A DNA stretch of 64,000 nucleotides from Pseudomonas leptonychotis (GTDB lineage Bacteria > Pseudomonadota > Gammaproteobacteria > Pseudomonadales > Pseudomonadaceae): positions 1,612,001 through 1,676,000 of the forward strand of contig NZ_RFLV01000001.1 of NCBI RefSeq assembly GCF_004920405.1. The letters are read 5' to 3'. Shown here one piece after another: positions 8,294-17,612 of the stretch (within the stretch, counting starts at the first letter, position 1; each line of letters begins with the position of its first letter). Position numbers and translations under genes: made by a program. The notes beneath the pieces are model-generated. The model was given only the letters and a program-made list of their open reading frames with translations. It was not told the DNA's origin and did no database searches.

Positions 8294-9424
8294 TTACTGC
8301 ACGGCCGCTGTCGCCGGGTTTGCCAGCAGCGCCGAACACACACGATTACGCCCGCCCTCCTTGGCCTCATACAACAGTTTGTCAGCCGCACCCAGTAATT
8401 GCTGACTAAGGGGCAAGCTCCCGCCTGCCTGATGACGGTACTGGCACAGGCCGACCGATGCGCTGACCCATTGCAGCGGGCTGGCGCTGTGAGGCACCTG
8501 CAAGGCATGGATACATTGGTTGAGGTTCAGCAACCAGCTAGGCGTATCACCGTGCACCATTTTGACCACGATAAATTCCTCGCCACCGAAGCGCACCAGT
8601 AAATCCAGCGGCAGCTCTTGCAGGGCCTTGGACACCGCAACCAGGCAAGCATCGCCCTTGAGATGGCCATAGTGGTCGTTGTACTTCTTGAAATAATCGA
8701 TATCGAGCAAACCAACGCACAGCGTGGTGCCTGGTTTGAGCTGACCGAGCAAGTGGCTGAGGCGTTTTTCAAATGAGTGCCGGTTGAGCGCCCCCGTGAG
8801 CTTGTCGGTTTCCGCTTTCAGGCGCTCAGCCAGCTGATAGCGAAAATGCAGGCGCTGTAACAGGTCAAGGCGATACTGGGTAAAGCTCAGCAGGAAGATG
8901 ACCAAGGTCAGATAAAACAGGCTCCAGCCCGTGTTCACGCCGCCTGCATATTTGACCAGCAACAGCCCCGCCAGCTGCAGTGACCAGAGCAGGAGTTTTT
9001 GCCCCATATGGAAGAACGTGATGGAGCCCAGCCCAACCGCCAACACCACAGGCCCACCAACACCCAGCGCACCATTGCGCAGCCCCGCGCTATAAAAAAC
9101 CGCATTGATGAGCAGAATCAGCAGCACAGCAACGGCAAACCACAGCCGCTGCAACTGCACGGCACTGACGCGGCGGGCATACGCCAGGGGAATTAGCAGC
9201 GTTGCGATAGCGATATAGCGCAGCAGGCTCTCCGGGCTGGCGAATGGCAAACCGCTGAGATAATCACTGAGGTTAAACAACAGCAGCAATAGCGCTGAGA
9301 CGAGCGCGAAAACCAGGCTGCTTTTACGCGCCTCGCGCGCTTTGGATGCGCGAAATTTCTGTTCTGCGTCGCGCTCCAACAATGAGCGTTCGGGCAGCCA
9401 GCGCAGCAACCGGGAAATCACCAT
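8294..9424 (-). CDS. Membrane-bound GGDEF diguanylate cyclase
   Basis: A 376-residue protein with about six hydrophobic helices in the first 190 residues (for example SSLVFALVSALLLLLFNLSD and AVLLILLINAVFYSAG), then a GGDEF domain. It contains DKLTGALNRHSFEKRL, GLLDIDYFKKYNDHYGH and the active-site signature RFGGEEF, so cyclic-di-GMP synthesis is likely. The residues just before GGEEF (LPLDLLV) lack an RxxD inhibitory site. A TTG at 9451 would add nine residues, but ATG at 9424 has GGTGGAGG well placed, so I use the latter. It is a single gene between the bufferin operon and the cobalamin cluster; signal unknown. Confidence 0.85.
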   Translation of the reverse strand: MVISRLLRWLPERSLLERDAEQKFRASKAREARKSSLVFALVSALLLLLFNLSDYLSGLPFASPESLLRYIAIATLLIPLAYARRVSAVQLQRLWFAVAVLLILLINAVFYSAGLRNGALGVGGPVVLAVGLGSITFFHMGQKLLLWSLQLAGLLLVKYAGGVNTGWSLFYLTLVIFLLSFTQYRLDLLQRLHFRYQLAERLKAETDKLTGALNRHSFEKRLSHLLGQLKPGTTLCVGLLDIDYFKKYNDHYGHLKGDACLVAVSKALQELPLDLLVRFGGEEFIVVKMVHGDTPSWLLNLNQCIHALQVPHSASPLQWVSASVGLCQYRHQAGGSLPLSQQLLGAADKLLYEAKEGGRNRVCSALLANPATAAVQ

Positions 9425-9695
9425 CTCGCCTCCACCTATCAAATCAGCCAACCGCCGGTAGGCCGGGCAACCCGCTGCCTACTGCCACTCTAGCAGCCGC
9501 ATAAGGCCAGAGAATGGTCATGGCGAATAGGTTGCGCTATCAGCAGCGCGCACAGGCTTGCTGTTGTGCAAGGCACTGCAGCGGTGCTGTATTAATCGCC
9601 GCAGTCGCGACTACTACGGCATGGATGCAGGCGGTAGAGCGAAGCACGCTACCCAAACCGAAAGCCCTTCTCACAGGGGTTGCAGCACTCAGGTG

Positions 9696-10412
9696 TTAGC
9701 CCTGATCGATACGCAGCTCAGGTACTGCACGCCCGGCCACCAGGCGCTCATCGACCAAGCGGATCAGCTCGGCCTCATCACGCACCCGGAACCATTCACC
9801 GGCCGGATAAAGGCTGGCCGTCGGGCCCAGGTCGCAGGGGAACTGACACTGCGTACGGGTGATATGCACGCCGCCTTCGCACTCCAGTTTGCCGGCGGCC
9901 TTGAGGCGCTGGCGCAGGGTTTTCCACAGGTCCAGCGCGCCGCGCCGGGTGCAGCGCGGGCCGTTGCACAGCAACAAACGCTGGGCATGCGGCGGAATCT
10001 GCGACCAGGCGTGATAGCCCGGTACGGCCTTCACGCCGACGCAGGGCAGGTGCAGCTCGGGGCGCTCAATCAATGCGCAGGCGGCGTCCACCGGCAAGCC
10101 TTCAGCTTGGCCAATCGCACTAGCGACAAACAGCTGCTCAGGATTGGCCTGCTGACTGAGCTCGCTGCGCAGCCAATCCAGATGCGGGCTGCTGCTCTGC
10201 GGCTCCAGATCGATCACCAGCAGCGGCCGTTCAGCCTCGGCCACGCGCTGCCAGAGCAGCGCATAACCCTCAGTGGTATCGACGATATCGGCCAGCACCG
10301 CTTCCCCGCGCAACTCCGCCAGACGCCGGCGAAACAGCTCGGCAAACGAACCCTCGTCCAGGTCCGGGCCGACAAACAAAATACGGGCGTAAGGCGAAAC
10401 GGGCGTGGTCAT
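9696..10412 (-). CDS. Thioredoxin-fold [2Fe-2S] ferredoxin-like protein of the cobalamin cluster
   Basis: A 238-residue protein starting MTTPVSPYARILFVGPDLDE. The C-terminal third carries LLLCNGPRCTRRGALDLWKT, followed by TQCQFPCDLGPTA. This C-x4-C plus C-x3-C spacing is that of thioredoxin-like [2Fe-2S] ferredoxins. The N-terminal ~140 residues are not recognised with certainty. It sits 138 bp downstream of cobK on the same strand, separated by a repeat at 10478-10546. A role as electron donor to a B12-pathway oxygenase or reductase is a guess from context. The upstream extension to 10502 runs into the repeat and is not used. Confidence 0.75.
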   Translation of the reverse strand: MTTPVSPYARILFVGPDLDEGSFAELFRRRLAELRGEAVLADIVDTTEGYALLWQRVAEAERPLLVIDLEPQSSSPHLDWLRSELSQQANPEQLFVASAIGQAEGLPVDAACALIERPELHLPCVGVKAVPGYHAWSQIPPHAQRLLLCNGPRCTRRGALDLWKTLRQRLKAAGKLECEGGVHITRTQCQFPCDLGPTASLYPAGEWFRVRDEAELIRLVDERLVAGRAVPELRIDQG

Positions 10413-10477
10413 AGCAGCCTCCAAAGCGGGGCGGCAGTCTAGCAGGGGATGTTTTGCGGTGGGCAACCCAGCAACCC

Positions 10478-10546
10478 GTAGGGTGGATGACGCTTCACCC
10501 ATTCACCAACTGCGATGGTGGATGAAAACAGCCTCATCCACTCTAC
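10478..10546. repeat. Palindromic repeat, GTAGGGTGGATG family
   Basis: GTAGGGTGGATGACGCTTCA at the left is matched by CATCCACTCTAC at the right, around inner ATTCACCAAC and GATGGTGGATGAAA. It lies between cobK and the ferredoxin-like gene. Confidence 0.7.
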
Positions 10547-10550
10547 CTGG

Positions 10551-11285
10551 TTACGGCTCAGCCAATCGCCGCTGAAGCGCCTCCCACAAGGCCTCCAGCT
10601 GCACGAACTCGCGGCTTACCCTTGGTAACTCGGGCCGACGCAGCAGCAATACAGGCACACCCAGCTCACGCGCCACCTGCAACTTGGGCTCGGTGGCCTG
10701 GCTGCCGCTGTTCTTGCTGATCAGCACATCGATGCCCAGCAGAGCGAACAGCGCGCGCTCGCCGTGCAGATCAAACGGCCCGCGGGCGCCGATAACTGTG
10801 GCACGCGGCACGCCTTCCTGCGCCGTTAGGCAACGCACGGTCCAGTGCTGGTGAGGAGGGATATCATGCAGATGCTCCAGCGGCTCACGGCCGAGGGTAA
10901 ACAGCGGACGACGGAAGTCTTGCAGTGCAGCAACCAGCCCGTTCCAGTCGTCCACCTCGCGCCAGTCATCGCCCTCGCCGGCTTGCCAGCCGGGACGACG
11001 CAGCGCCCAGCAGGCAACCCCGCTCAACTCGGCAGCGCGGGCGGCATTGGCGCTGATCTGCGCGGCATAGGGGTGAGTCAGGTCCAGCAGCAACTCAATG
11101 CCCTGCTCGCGGATAAACGCTGCCAGGCCTTCGGCCCCGCCAAAACCACCGACCCGCACTTCGCAGGGCAAGTCATCCGGCACCCGGCCCAAGCCCGCCA
11201 GGCTGTAGATGGCCGTGGCGGGTAAATCACGGGCCAAGCGAAGCGCCTCAGTGGTGCCGCCCAGCAGCAAAATACGAAGACTCAC
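10551..11285 (-). CDS. cobK: Precorrin-6A reductase
   Basis: A 244-residue protein starting [20 protein letters not shown], the NADPH-binding N terminus of CobK/CbiJ. Further family features are [20 protein letters not shown] and [20 protein letters not shown]. It reduces the macrocycle of precorrin-6A to precorrin-6B in aerobic cobalamin synthesis. Its start overlaps the cobL stop by 4 bp, so the two form one transcript that runs divergently from cobG. Length is normal for the family. Confidence 0.94.
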   Translation of the reverse strand: MSLRILLLGGTTEALRLARDLPATAIYSLAGLGRVPDDLPCEVRVGGFGGAEGLAAFIREQGIELLLDLTHPYAAQISANAARAAELSGVACWALRRPGWQAGEGDDWREVDDWNGLVAALQDFRRPLFTLGREPLEHLHDIPPHQHWTVRCLTAQEGVPRATVIGARGPFDLHGERALFALLGIDVLISKNSGSQATEPKLQVARELGVPVLLLRRPELPRVSREFVQLEALWEALQRRLAEP

Positions 11286-12484
11286 GGCTTACGCACCTCC
11301 AGTAGGGTGATCGGCAAGGCGCTGCGCCAGGTATCAAAGCCGCCCAGCGGCTGCGCCTGGGCCACGCTGATGCGGGTTAGCTCACCGCCCACCTGTTCAC
11401 GCCAGGCCACCAACGCCGCCTCGCTCTGCAGGGTCACGGCATTGGCCACCAGCCGCCCGCCCGGCTTAAGGCTGGCCCAACATTGTTCCAGCACGCCGGG
11501 GATGGTCACGCCGCCGCCGATAAAGATCGCATCCGGCGCGGCCAATCCGGCCAACGCTTCTGGCGCGCGACCGGCGATCAGTTGCAGGCCGGGTACACCG
11601 AGCGCATCGCGGTTGTGCTGGATATGCGCCTGGCGACCGGCATCGACCTCGATGGCCAGCGCCCGGCAGCGGGGATGGACGCGCATCCATTCGATACCGA
11701 TGGAGCCACAGCCGGCGCCAACATCCCAGAGCAGCTCACCGGGTTGCGGCGCCAACCGCGCCAGGGTGATAGCGCGCACATCGCGCTTGGTCAGCTGGCC
11801 GTCGTGCTGATAGGCGTCGTCCGGCAAACCCGGCGTAAGCGGCAGCAAACGCGCATCGGCGACGGCCACACAATCGATTGCCAGCAGATTTAAGTCAGCA
11901 ACGCGCGGCAACGCCCAATCACTGGCCAAGCCGTCAATGCGCCGCTCCTGGTTGCCACCCAAGTGCTCCAGTACGGTTATGCGGCTGGGACCAAAACCGC
12001 GTTCGCGCAGCAGCTCGGCCACCGCCGCCGGGCTCTCGCCGTCATTACTCAACACCAGCAGTCGAGCACCGGGGAAAACCTGCGCCTGCAGCGCCGCCAA
12101 CGGCCGCGCCACCAGCGACAGCACCGTGACCTCCTGCAGCGGCCAACCCAGGCGAGCAGCGGCCAAGGACACTGAGGACGGAAACGAGAACACCCGCATT
12201 TCCTCGGCCGGCAGCTGCCGCGCCAGGCTCGCGCCCACGCCATAGAACAGCGGATCGCCGCTGGCCAGCACACAGACCGGCGTACCGCGTCGCGCCAGTA
12301 CCGGCGCAACACTGAAAGGGCTGGGCCACAGCTCATGCTGACCCGGCAAATCAGCCGGCAACAACGCCAGCTGCCGCGCCGCGCCAACGATGCACTGCGC
12401 TTCAGCCAAGGCCTTGCGAGCCGCCTCGCCCAGGCCGACATAGCCGTCTTCACCGATTCCCACCAGGGTTAACCAGGCCGTCAT
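11282..12484 (-). CDS. cobL: Precorrin-6Y C5,15-methyltransferase (decarboxylating), CbiE-CbiT fusion
   Basis: A 400-residue bifunctional enzyme. The N-terminal half (about 1-210) is a tetrapyrrole methylase ([40 protein letters not shown]). The C-terminal half is a class I SAM methyltransferase of CbiT type ([36 protein letters not shown]). It methylates precorrin-6B at C5 and C15 and removes the C12 acetate carboxyl group. It is the first gene of the cobL-cobK pair and is divergent from the cobG-cobJ operon. The 500 bp between them hold a riboswitch that reads towards cobG, not cobL. Confidence 0.95.
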   Translation of the reverse strand: MTAWLTLVGIGEDGYVGLGEAARKALAEAQCIVGAARQLALLPADLPGQHELWPSPFSVAPVLARRGTPVCVLASGDPLFYGVGASLARQLPAEEMRVFSFPSSVSLAAARLGWPLQEVTVLSLVARPLAALQAQVFPGARLLVLSNDGESPAAVAELLRERGFGPSRITVLEHLGGNQERRIDGLASDWALPRVADLNLLAIDCVAVADARLLPLTPGLPDDAYQHDGQLTKRDVRAITLARLAPQPGELLWDVGAGCGSIGIEWMRVHPRCRALAIEVDAGRQAHIQHNRDALGVPGLQLIAGRAPEALAGLAAPDAIFIGGGVTIPGVLEQCWASLKPGGRLVANAVTLQSEAALVAWREQVGGELTRISVAQAQPLGGFDTWRSALPITLLEVRKP

Positions 12485-12566
12485 GCGCTTTCCTCAAACC
12501 GTCATCGTCGCGCCGCCCGACCAGTTGGCTGTCGTACCCGCGCGCAAAGCGGGCATAATAGCGCCT

Positions 12567-12873
12567 TCGTCGGTGCCCTAATGGGCCGAAGAACCTGTTT
12601 ACGATCTCGCGAGCTAGAGCCATGCAAGGCAAAAATAGGCGAGGAAGTGGAGTTTACGAGCTGTAAATGAGCATTCCGAGCCTGTTTTTAACGCAGTAGG
12701 GCCGACGCGCAGCAGATCGTAAACAGGTTCTAAGAGGGAATCAGGAGCGATCTGCTGATCGTGACCGAGCTGCCCCCGCAACTGTAAACAGCGAGTTTGC
12801 CGCAACTGTGCCACTGGGTAACCGGGAAGGCCGCAGCAGATGAAGACCTGTAAGCCAGGAGACCTGCCGACGA
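12567..12873 (+). promoter_or_regulatory. Cobalamin (B12) riboswitch upstream of cobG, interrupted by a palindromic repeat
   Basis: The core from 12731 shows the conserved B12 elements in order: AGAGGGAATC, GCCCCCGCAACTGTAAACAG, GCCACTGGGTAACCGGGAAG and GCCAGGAGACCTGCC (12854-12868). The 5' part lies before a 140-bp repeat: TCGTCGG (12567-12573) pairs perfectly with CCGACGA (12867-12873), as the P1 helix should, and GGTGCCCTAATGGGCC gives a P2-like hairpin. The repeat thus sits inside the aptamer. It would repress cobGHIJ when adenosylcobalamin is abundant; how the insertion affects binding is unknown. Confidence 0.9.
12591..12730 (+). repeat. 140-bp MITE-like palindromic repeat, copy A, inside the cobG riboswitch
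   Basis: The unit is bounded by perfect 17-bp terminal inverted repeats GAACCTGTTTACGATCT (12591-12607) and AGATCGTAAACAGGTTC (12714-12730). The interior includes GGAGTTTACGAGCTGTAAAT. It codes for no transposase. Closely related units lie at 28025-28163 (in the second B12 riboswitch) and 21480-21619 (in the chlD-like gene). No clear target-site duplication is visible for this copy. It reads in the same orientation relative to its riboswitch as copy C. Confidence 0.85.
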
Positions 12874-12985
12874 CGCTAGTCGCGAGTGCCAACATCGGGC
12901 GGGGTGTACCGATGCCATTGAGTCCCCTGTGCCAGGGCGGGCTCTGCTGGTTCGGTCGCCGCGTCTTTGTTGTTGGTGACCTTTT

Positions 12986-14329
12986 TTGCGCGACCATTCC
13001 ATCACCGTCGATCCATCACTACCACGCCCCAGCGCGTGCCCCGGCCTGCTGCGCATTGTGCAAGCACTGGACGGTGGCATCTGCCGGGTCAAGCTGGCTG
13101 GCGGTGTACTCAGCAGCAACCAAGCCCGCGCCATCGCCGAGGCCGCCGAACACTGCGCCAGCGGTGTGCTGGAGCTGACCAACCGCAGCAATCTGCAGAT
13201 TCGTGGCGTATTAGCTGGTCAGCAGGCCGAGCTGATTGAGCGCCTGCTCGCCGCCAACCTGGGCCCAAGTAACCCGACGGCTGATGATGTGCGCAACCTG
13301 CTGCTCAGCCCCGCCGCCGGTCTCGACCCGCAGGCGCTGCTCGACACCCGACCGTTAGCCGCCGCGTTGCTTGAACTGCTGCAAAGCACCCCGGCACTGC
13401 ACGGGCTATCGGCCAAATTCGCCATTCAGTTGGATGGCGGCGAAGCCCTGGCGATGCTCGAACACCCGCACGATATCTGGCTTAGCGCTCTGCCCGGCAT
13501 GCCGGCACGGCTGGCCTTTGGCCTGGCTGGCTGCCCAGGTGATCAGCCACTGGGCGTGGTCGACGCAGAGCAAACCGTGTCGCTGGTAGAGCAGCTGCTA
13601 AGGCTGTTTATCGAACTGGCCGGCAACGCACACAGCCGTATGCGCCAGCTGCTAAGCGTGATTCCAGCCAGCCAGCTGCTGCAACAGCTGCAAACGCGCC
13701 TGCCCTTTGCCGTGCAAGCGCCGCCGGCCGATTGGCAACGCACACCGGTCAGCCCACGCGCGCCGATCGGCATTTATCCCCAGCAGCAAGCGGACCTGCG
13801 CATGGTCGCCGCTGGCGCGCGCCTGGGACGGATCGACGCCGCGCAATTGCAGGCCCTGGCCGATCTGGCTGAACAACATGGCGATGCCAGTCTGCGCCTG
13901 ACGCCCTGGCAGGGTGTGTTGCTGCCAAATATCCCCGAACACTCGACGGACACACTGCTGCACAAGCTGAACGACCTCGGCTTGCTCACCGATGCGCAAG
14001 AACCGTTAAGCCAGCTGATCGCCTGCACCGGCTCCGCCGCCTGCGCTAAAGGCTTGAGCGACAGCAAGGCCGATGCCCTGCGCCTTTCCGCACGGCTGCG
14101 CGCCAGCAGCGTCCGCCCTCAGGTGCATTTAAGCGCCTGCCCGCGCTCCTGCGCCGCTGCGCACACCGCGCCCTTTACCTTGCTGGCCAGCAGCGCTGGC
14201 CACTACCAACTCTATCAACGCACGCCGCAGGCAGCCGGTTTCGGCCAACTGCTGGCCAGCGCCATTACGATCGACGAGGCCGGCGACTGGTTCGCCGCCC
14301 ACTGCGCAACAGGAAATAGCGATGCTTGA
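12986..14329 (+). CDS. cobG: Precorrin-3B synthase
   Basis: A 447-residue protein related to sulfite and nitrite reductases. Ferredoxin-like half-domains are followed by the iron-sulfur/siroheme-type ligand set CTGSAAC (C-x5-C) and CPRSC (C-x3-C) near residues 350-390. CobG uses oxygen to hydroxylate precorrin-3A and form the lactone, so its presence marks the aerobic B12 pathway. The start is a TTG at 12986; an in-frame TGA at 12977 leaves no earlier choice, and a weak GGTGA lies upstream. It is the first gene after the riboswitch and overlaps cobH by 8 bp. Confidence 0.92.
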   Translation: MRDHSITVDPSLPRPSACPGLLRIVQALDGGICRVKLAGGVLSSNQARAIAEAAEHCASGVLELTNRSNLQIRGVLAGQQAELIERLLAANLGPSNPTADDVRNLLLSPAAGLDPQALLDTRPLAAALLELLQSTPALHGLSAKFAIQLDGGEALAMLEHPHDIWLSALPGMPARLAFGLAGCPGDQPLGVVDAEQTVSLVEQLLRLFIELAGNAHSRMRQLLSVIPASQLLQQLQTRLPFAVQAPPADWQRTPVSPRAPIGIYPQQQADLRMVAAGARLGRIDAAQLQALADLAEQHGDASLRLTPWQGVLLPNIPEHSTDTLLHKLNDLGLLTDAQEPLSQLIACTGSAACAKGLSDSKADALRLSARLRASSVRPQVHLSACPRSCAAAHTAPFTLLASSAGHYQLYQRTPQAAGFGQLLASAITIDEAGDWFAAHCATGNSDA

Positions 14330-14948
14330 TTACATCCGCGATGGCCAGGAAATCTACCGCCAATCCTTCGCCACCATCCGCGCCGAGGCTGACCTCAGCA
14401 ACATTCCCGCTGATCTGGAAAAGCTTGCCGTGCGCCTCATCCACGCCTGCGGCATGGTCGATGTGGTGCAGGACCTGCGCTTCTCCGCCGGTGCCGGTGC
14501 TGCCGGCCGCGCCGCACTGGCCAAGGGTGCGCCGATTCTCTGCGATGCGCGGATGGTCGCCGAAGGCATCACCCGCCCGCGCCTGGCTGCGAATAACCCG
14601 GTGATCTGCACCCTGCATAACGAAGGCGTGATTGAGCAGGCCCGTGCACTGGGTAATACCCGCTCGGCAGTCGCGCTGGAGCATTGGCGCGAGCACCTGG
14701 AAGGCAGCGTGGTGGTAATCGGCAACGCGCCCACCGCGCTGTTTTACCTGCTGGAAATGCTCGACGCCGGCGCGCCAAAACCAGCGCTGATTATCGGCAT
14801 GCCGGTGGGCTTTATCGGCGCGGCGGAATCCAAGGACGCCCTGGCCGCCGATAGCCGTGGCGTGCCCTATGTAATCGTGCGCGGCAGGCGTGGCGGCAGC
14901 GCCATGGCGGTAGCCGCGGTCAACGCTTTGGCCACGGAGGTGGAGTGA
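14322..14948 (+). CDS. cobH: Precorrin-8X methylmutase
   Basis: A 208-residue enzyme with the family hallmarks [20 protein letters not shown] and [14 protein letters not shown], which contains the catalytic histidine region, and the C-terminal [17 protein letters not shown]. It moves the C11 methyl group to C12 to give hydrogenobyrinate. It overlaps cobG by 8 bp and cobI by a TGATG junction, so cobGHI are translationally coupled. Length and motifs are normal. Confidence 0.95.
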   Translation: MLDYIRDGQEIYRQSFATIRAEADLSNIPADLEKLAVRLIHACGMVDVVQDLRFSAGAGAAGRAALAKGAPILCDARMVAEGITRPRLAANNPVICTLHNEGVIEQARALGNTRSAVALEHWREHLEGSVVVIGNAPTALFYLLEMLDAGAPKPALIIGMPVGFIGAAESKDALAADSRGVPYVIVRGRRGGSAMAVAAVNALATEVE

Positions 14949-15697
14949 TGAGTACCCAAAAAGGCCGCCTGCTTGGCATCGGCGTTGGTCCCGGCGACCC
15001 GGAGCTGATCACTCTTAAAGCCCTGCGTTTGCTGCAGTCGGCGCCGGTGGTTGGCTACTTCGTGGCCAAGGCCAAAGCCAACAAGGGTCAGGGCGGCAAC
15101 GCCTTCGGCATTATCGAAGCGCACCTGACCGACAGCCAGCAGCGCCTACCGCTGGTCTACCCGGTGACCACGGAAAAACTCGCCGCGCCGCTGAGTTATG
15201 AAGATGTGATCAGCGACTTCTACGACACCTGCGCAGTGCAAATCGCAGCCCACCTGGACGCTGGTCAGGATGTCGCGGTGATCTGCGAAGGCGACCCGTT
15301 CTTCTACGGCTCCTACATGTACCTGCACGATCGTCTAGCCGCGCAGTACGAGGTCGAAGTGGTGCCCGGCGTGTGCTCCATGCTCGGCTGCTCCTCGGTG
15401 CTCGGTACGCCGCTGGTGTACCGCAACCAGAGCTTGAGCGTGCTCTCCGGCGTGCTCCCCGAAGACGAACTCAAGCAGCGCCTGCACAGCGCCGAAGCCG
15501 CCGTGATCATGAAGCTAGGGCGCAACTTCGAGAAAGTTCGCCGCGTGCTGCAAGAGCTGGGCATCGACGACCGCGCCCACTACGTTGAGCGCGCCACCAT
15601 GGGCAACCAACGCATCGTGCCGTTGGATGAGGTGGAGCCGATGTCCTCGCCGTATTTCTCGATGATCGTTATTCCCGGCGAGAAATGGCGCGGTTAA
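14948..15697 (+). CDS. cobI: Precorrin-2 C20-methyltransferase
   Basis: A 249-residue tetrapyrrole methylase starting [20 protein letters not shown], with the SAM-binding loop [16 protein letters not shown] and [13 protein letters not shown]. It methylates precorrin-2 at C20 to form precorrin-3A, the substrate of CobG. ATG at 14948 has GGAGGTGGAG directly upstream and shares bases with the cobH stop; a GTG one codon earlier is less likely. A 58-bp inverted repeat follows before cobJ. Confidence 0.95.
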   Translation: MSTQKGRLLGIGVGPGDPELITLKALRLLQSAPVVGYFVAKAKANKGQGGNAFGIIEAHLTDSQQRLPLVYPVTTEKLAAPLSYEDVISDFYDTCAVQIAAHLDAGQDVAVICEGDPFFYGSYMYLHDRLAAQYEVEVVPGVCSMLGCSSVLGTPLVYRNQSLSVLSGVLPEDELKQRLHSAEAAVIMKLGRNFEKVRRVLQELGIDDRAHYVERATMGNQRIVPLDEVEPMSSPYFSMIVIPGEKWRG

Positions 15698-15713
15698 AAA
15701 CTGCACACAACCC

Positions 15714-15773
15714 GTGGGAGGGGCTTTAGCCGCGATATGCCTTATGTAGCTCGCGGCTAAAGCCCCTCCCACA
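15714..15773. repeat. Inverted repeat, GGGAGGGGCTTTAGCCGCG family
   Basis: GTGGGAGGGGCTTTAGCCGC at the left is a near-perfect inverse of GCGGCTAAAGCCCCTCCCAC at the right, with a short loop. The same element occurs at 26602-26663 between cobN and cobW. It lies between cobI and cobJ, and in RNA would form a long hairpin without a T tract. Confidence 0.8.
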
Positions 15774-15790
15774 AACAGATGGAACACCTT

Positions 15791-17452
15791 ATGACCAGCG
15801 CTCCCGCCATTATCATTCTCGGTTCCTCTGCACTGCCCTGCGCGCGGCGCATCCAGGCGCTTTATCCACAGGCGCAGATCTACGGCCTGAGCGGTCGAGT
15901 GGCAGGCGTTGAGCAGCTGTATGACAACTTCGGCAACACCCTGCGCGCGTTGTACCGCGCCGGTACACCGATCATCGCCCTGTGCGCCGTCGGCATCGTC
16001 ATCCGTAGCCTGGCCTCCGTGCTGGGGGAGAAAGACTGCGAGCCGCCGGTGCTGGCCGTAGCCGAAGACGGCAGCGCCGTGGTGCCGCTGCTCGGTGGTC
16101 TGGGTGGCGTTAACCGTATGGCGCGCGAAGTTGCCGCGCACCTTGAAGTCAACGCGGCGATCACCACCAGCGGTGAACTGCGTTTCGGCACCTGCCTGCT
16201 AGAGCCGCCCGCCGGCTATGTACTGGCCGATCTTGAGCAGGGCAAAGGCTTTGTCAGCGACTTGCTCGGCGGTCAAACCGTGCGGATTGAAGGCGACGCG
16301 CCCTGGCTGGCCCAGGCCAAACTGCCAGTGGATAACAGCGCCGCGCGGGTCATCCACATCAGCCCACACACACGCGCAACCAATCCGGATGAGCTGCTGA
16401 TTCACCCACAACAAGTGGCCGTGTGGGTCGAACAGGCCAGCCCTGCATTAGTCAGCGAACTGCAACAGGCGCTACAGACCAGCAACCTGGCCGCGCAAAG
16501 CCTGGCCTGCCTGCTCGCCGTCCCCGCGCTGATGGCCAACACCGAGCTGCACGCCGCCGCCGCGCAGCTCAAGCTACCGCTGCGCTTTATCGACGACGTC
16601 AGCCAACTGCCGCCGCTGCACAGCCAGCACGCCAACCTGCGCCTGCTGCTGGCCGCTACGCCCATCGATACCAGCCAACTCGGCCGCCCGCGTGGCCGTC
16701 TGACCGTGATCGGCCTCGGCCCCGGTGCCGCCGAATTTATGGTGCCCGCCGCACGCCAGGCGCTGGACGAGGCGCAAGACCTGCTCGGCTACGAAACCTA
16801 TATCAACATGGCCGGCCCGCTGCGCCCGGAGCAGGTGCGCCACTGCACCGATAACCGCGAAGAAATGCAGCGCGCCCGCCATGCCTTCGAGCTAGCCGCC
16901 AGCGGTCGGCGGGTGGTGGTGGTGTCGTCCGGCGACCCCGGCGTATTCGCCATGGCCGCCGCTGTATTGGAAGCCTTGCACGAGTCGACCGATGCCGAGT
17001 GGCAGCGCGTTGATCTGCAGGTCTTCCCCGGCGTTTCCGCTGCGCTTGCCACCGCCGCCAAGGCTGGCGCACCACTGGGCCATGACTTCTGTCTGATCTC
17101 CCTGTCAGACAACCTCAAGCCCTGGGCGATTATCGAAAAGCGTCTTGAGCACGCCGCCGCCGCTGACCTGGTAATGGCCTTCTACAACCCCATATCCAAA
17201 GCCCGCCCCTGGCAGCTCGGCTCTGCGCTGGAGATCATCCGCCAACAACGCACCCCGGAAACCTTGGTGGTGCTCGGCCGCGACATCGGCCGCCCCGGCG
17301 AAACCCTGCACACCCTCACCTTGGGTGAACTGACATCGGAGATGGTCGACATGCGCACCCTGGTAATCATCGGCTCTAGCCAAACCTGCCGCTTCCCACG
17401 AGCCGAGGGTGGCGAGTGGGTGTATACCCCGCGCAGTTATCCGCAGATATAG
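15791..17452 (+). CDS. cobJ: CbiG-like domain fused to precorrin-3B C17-methyltransferase
   Basis: A 553-residue fusion. Residues 1-300 resemble CbiG (IIILGSSALPCARRIQALYP, VVPLLGGLGGVNRMAREVAA, GSAV before it). The C-terminal 240 residues are a tetrapyrrole methylase (RLTVIGLGPGAAEFMVPAAR, LGYETYINMAGPL, VVSSGDPGVFAMAAAVLEA). CobJ methylates C17 and contracts the ring. The ATG at 15791 is chosen because GGAAC lies at a suitable distance; an in-frame ATG at 15779 would add four residues and abuts the repeat. A separate cobE is present at 28286, so CbiG-C/CobE-like sequence may occur twice in the cluster. CbiG-CobJ fusions are usual in Pseudomonas. Confidence 0.93.
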   Translation: MTSAPAIIILGSSALPCARRIQALYPQAQIYGLSGRVAGVEQLYDNFGNTLRALYRAGTPIIALCAVGIVIRSLASVLGEKDCEPPVLAVAEDGSAVVPLLGGLGGVNRMAREVAAHLEVNAAITTSGELRFGTCLLEPPAGYVLADLEQGKGFVSDLLGGQTVRIEGDAPWLAQAKLPVDNSAARVIHISPHTRATNPDELLIHPQQVAVWVEQASPALVSELQQALQTSNLAAQSLACLLAVPALMANTELHAAAAQLKLPLRFIDDVSQLPPLHSQHANLRLLLAATPIDTSQLGRPRGRLTVIGLGPGAAEFMVPAARQALDEAQDLLGYETYINMAGPLRPEQVRHCTDNREEMQRARHAFELAASGRRVVVVSSGDPGVFAMAAAVLEALHESTDAEWQRVDLQVFPGVSAALATAAKAGAPLGHDFCLISLSDNLKPWAIIEKRLEHAAAADLVMAFYNPISKARPWQLGSALEIIRQQRTPETLVVLGRDIGRPGETLHTLTLGELTSEMVDMRTLVIIGSSQTCRFPRAEGGEWVYTPRSYPQI

Positions 17453-17612
17453 GCCGGCATCACTGCATTCGGCAGTCCTGCAAAAAGACGATTAATCGAC
17501 AGCCTGGGCAGGCATAACTTGTCTTGTTTAACGATGAGTCACTAAGGTGACCGTCACTGTTTATCAGCCCCGGACGCATCAGGCTCGGGTTACCTCATCA
17601 AGGATGATTGGC

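Noticed and set aside
12614..13191. Two open frames on the minus strand over the cobG leader
   Set aside because: They run through the riboswitch and repeat, whose conserved RNA elements explain the sequence.
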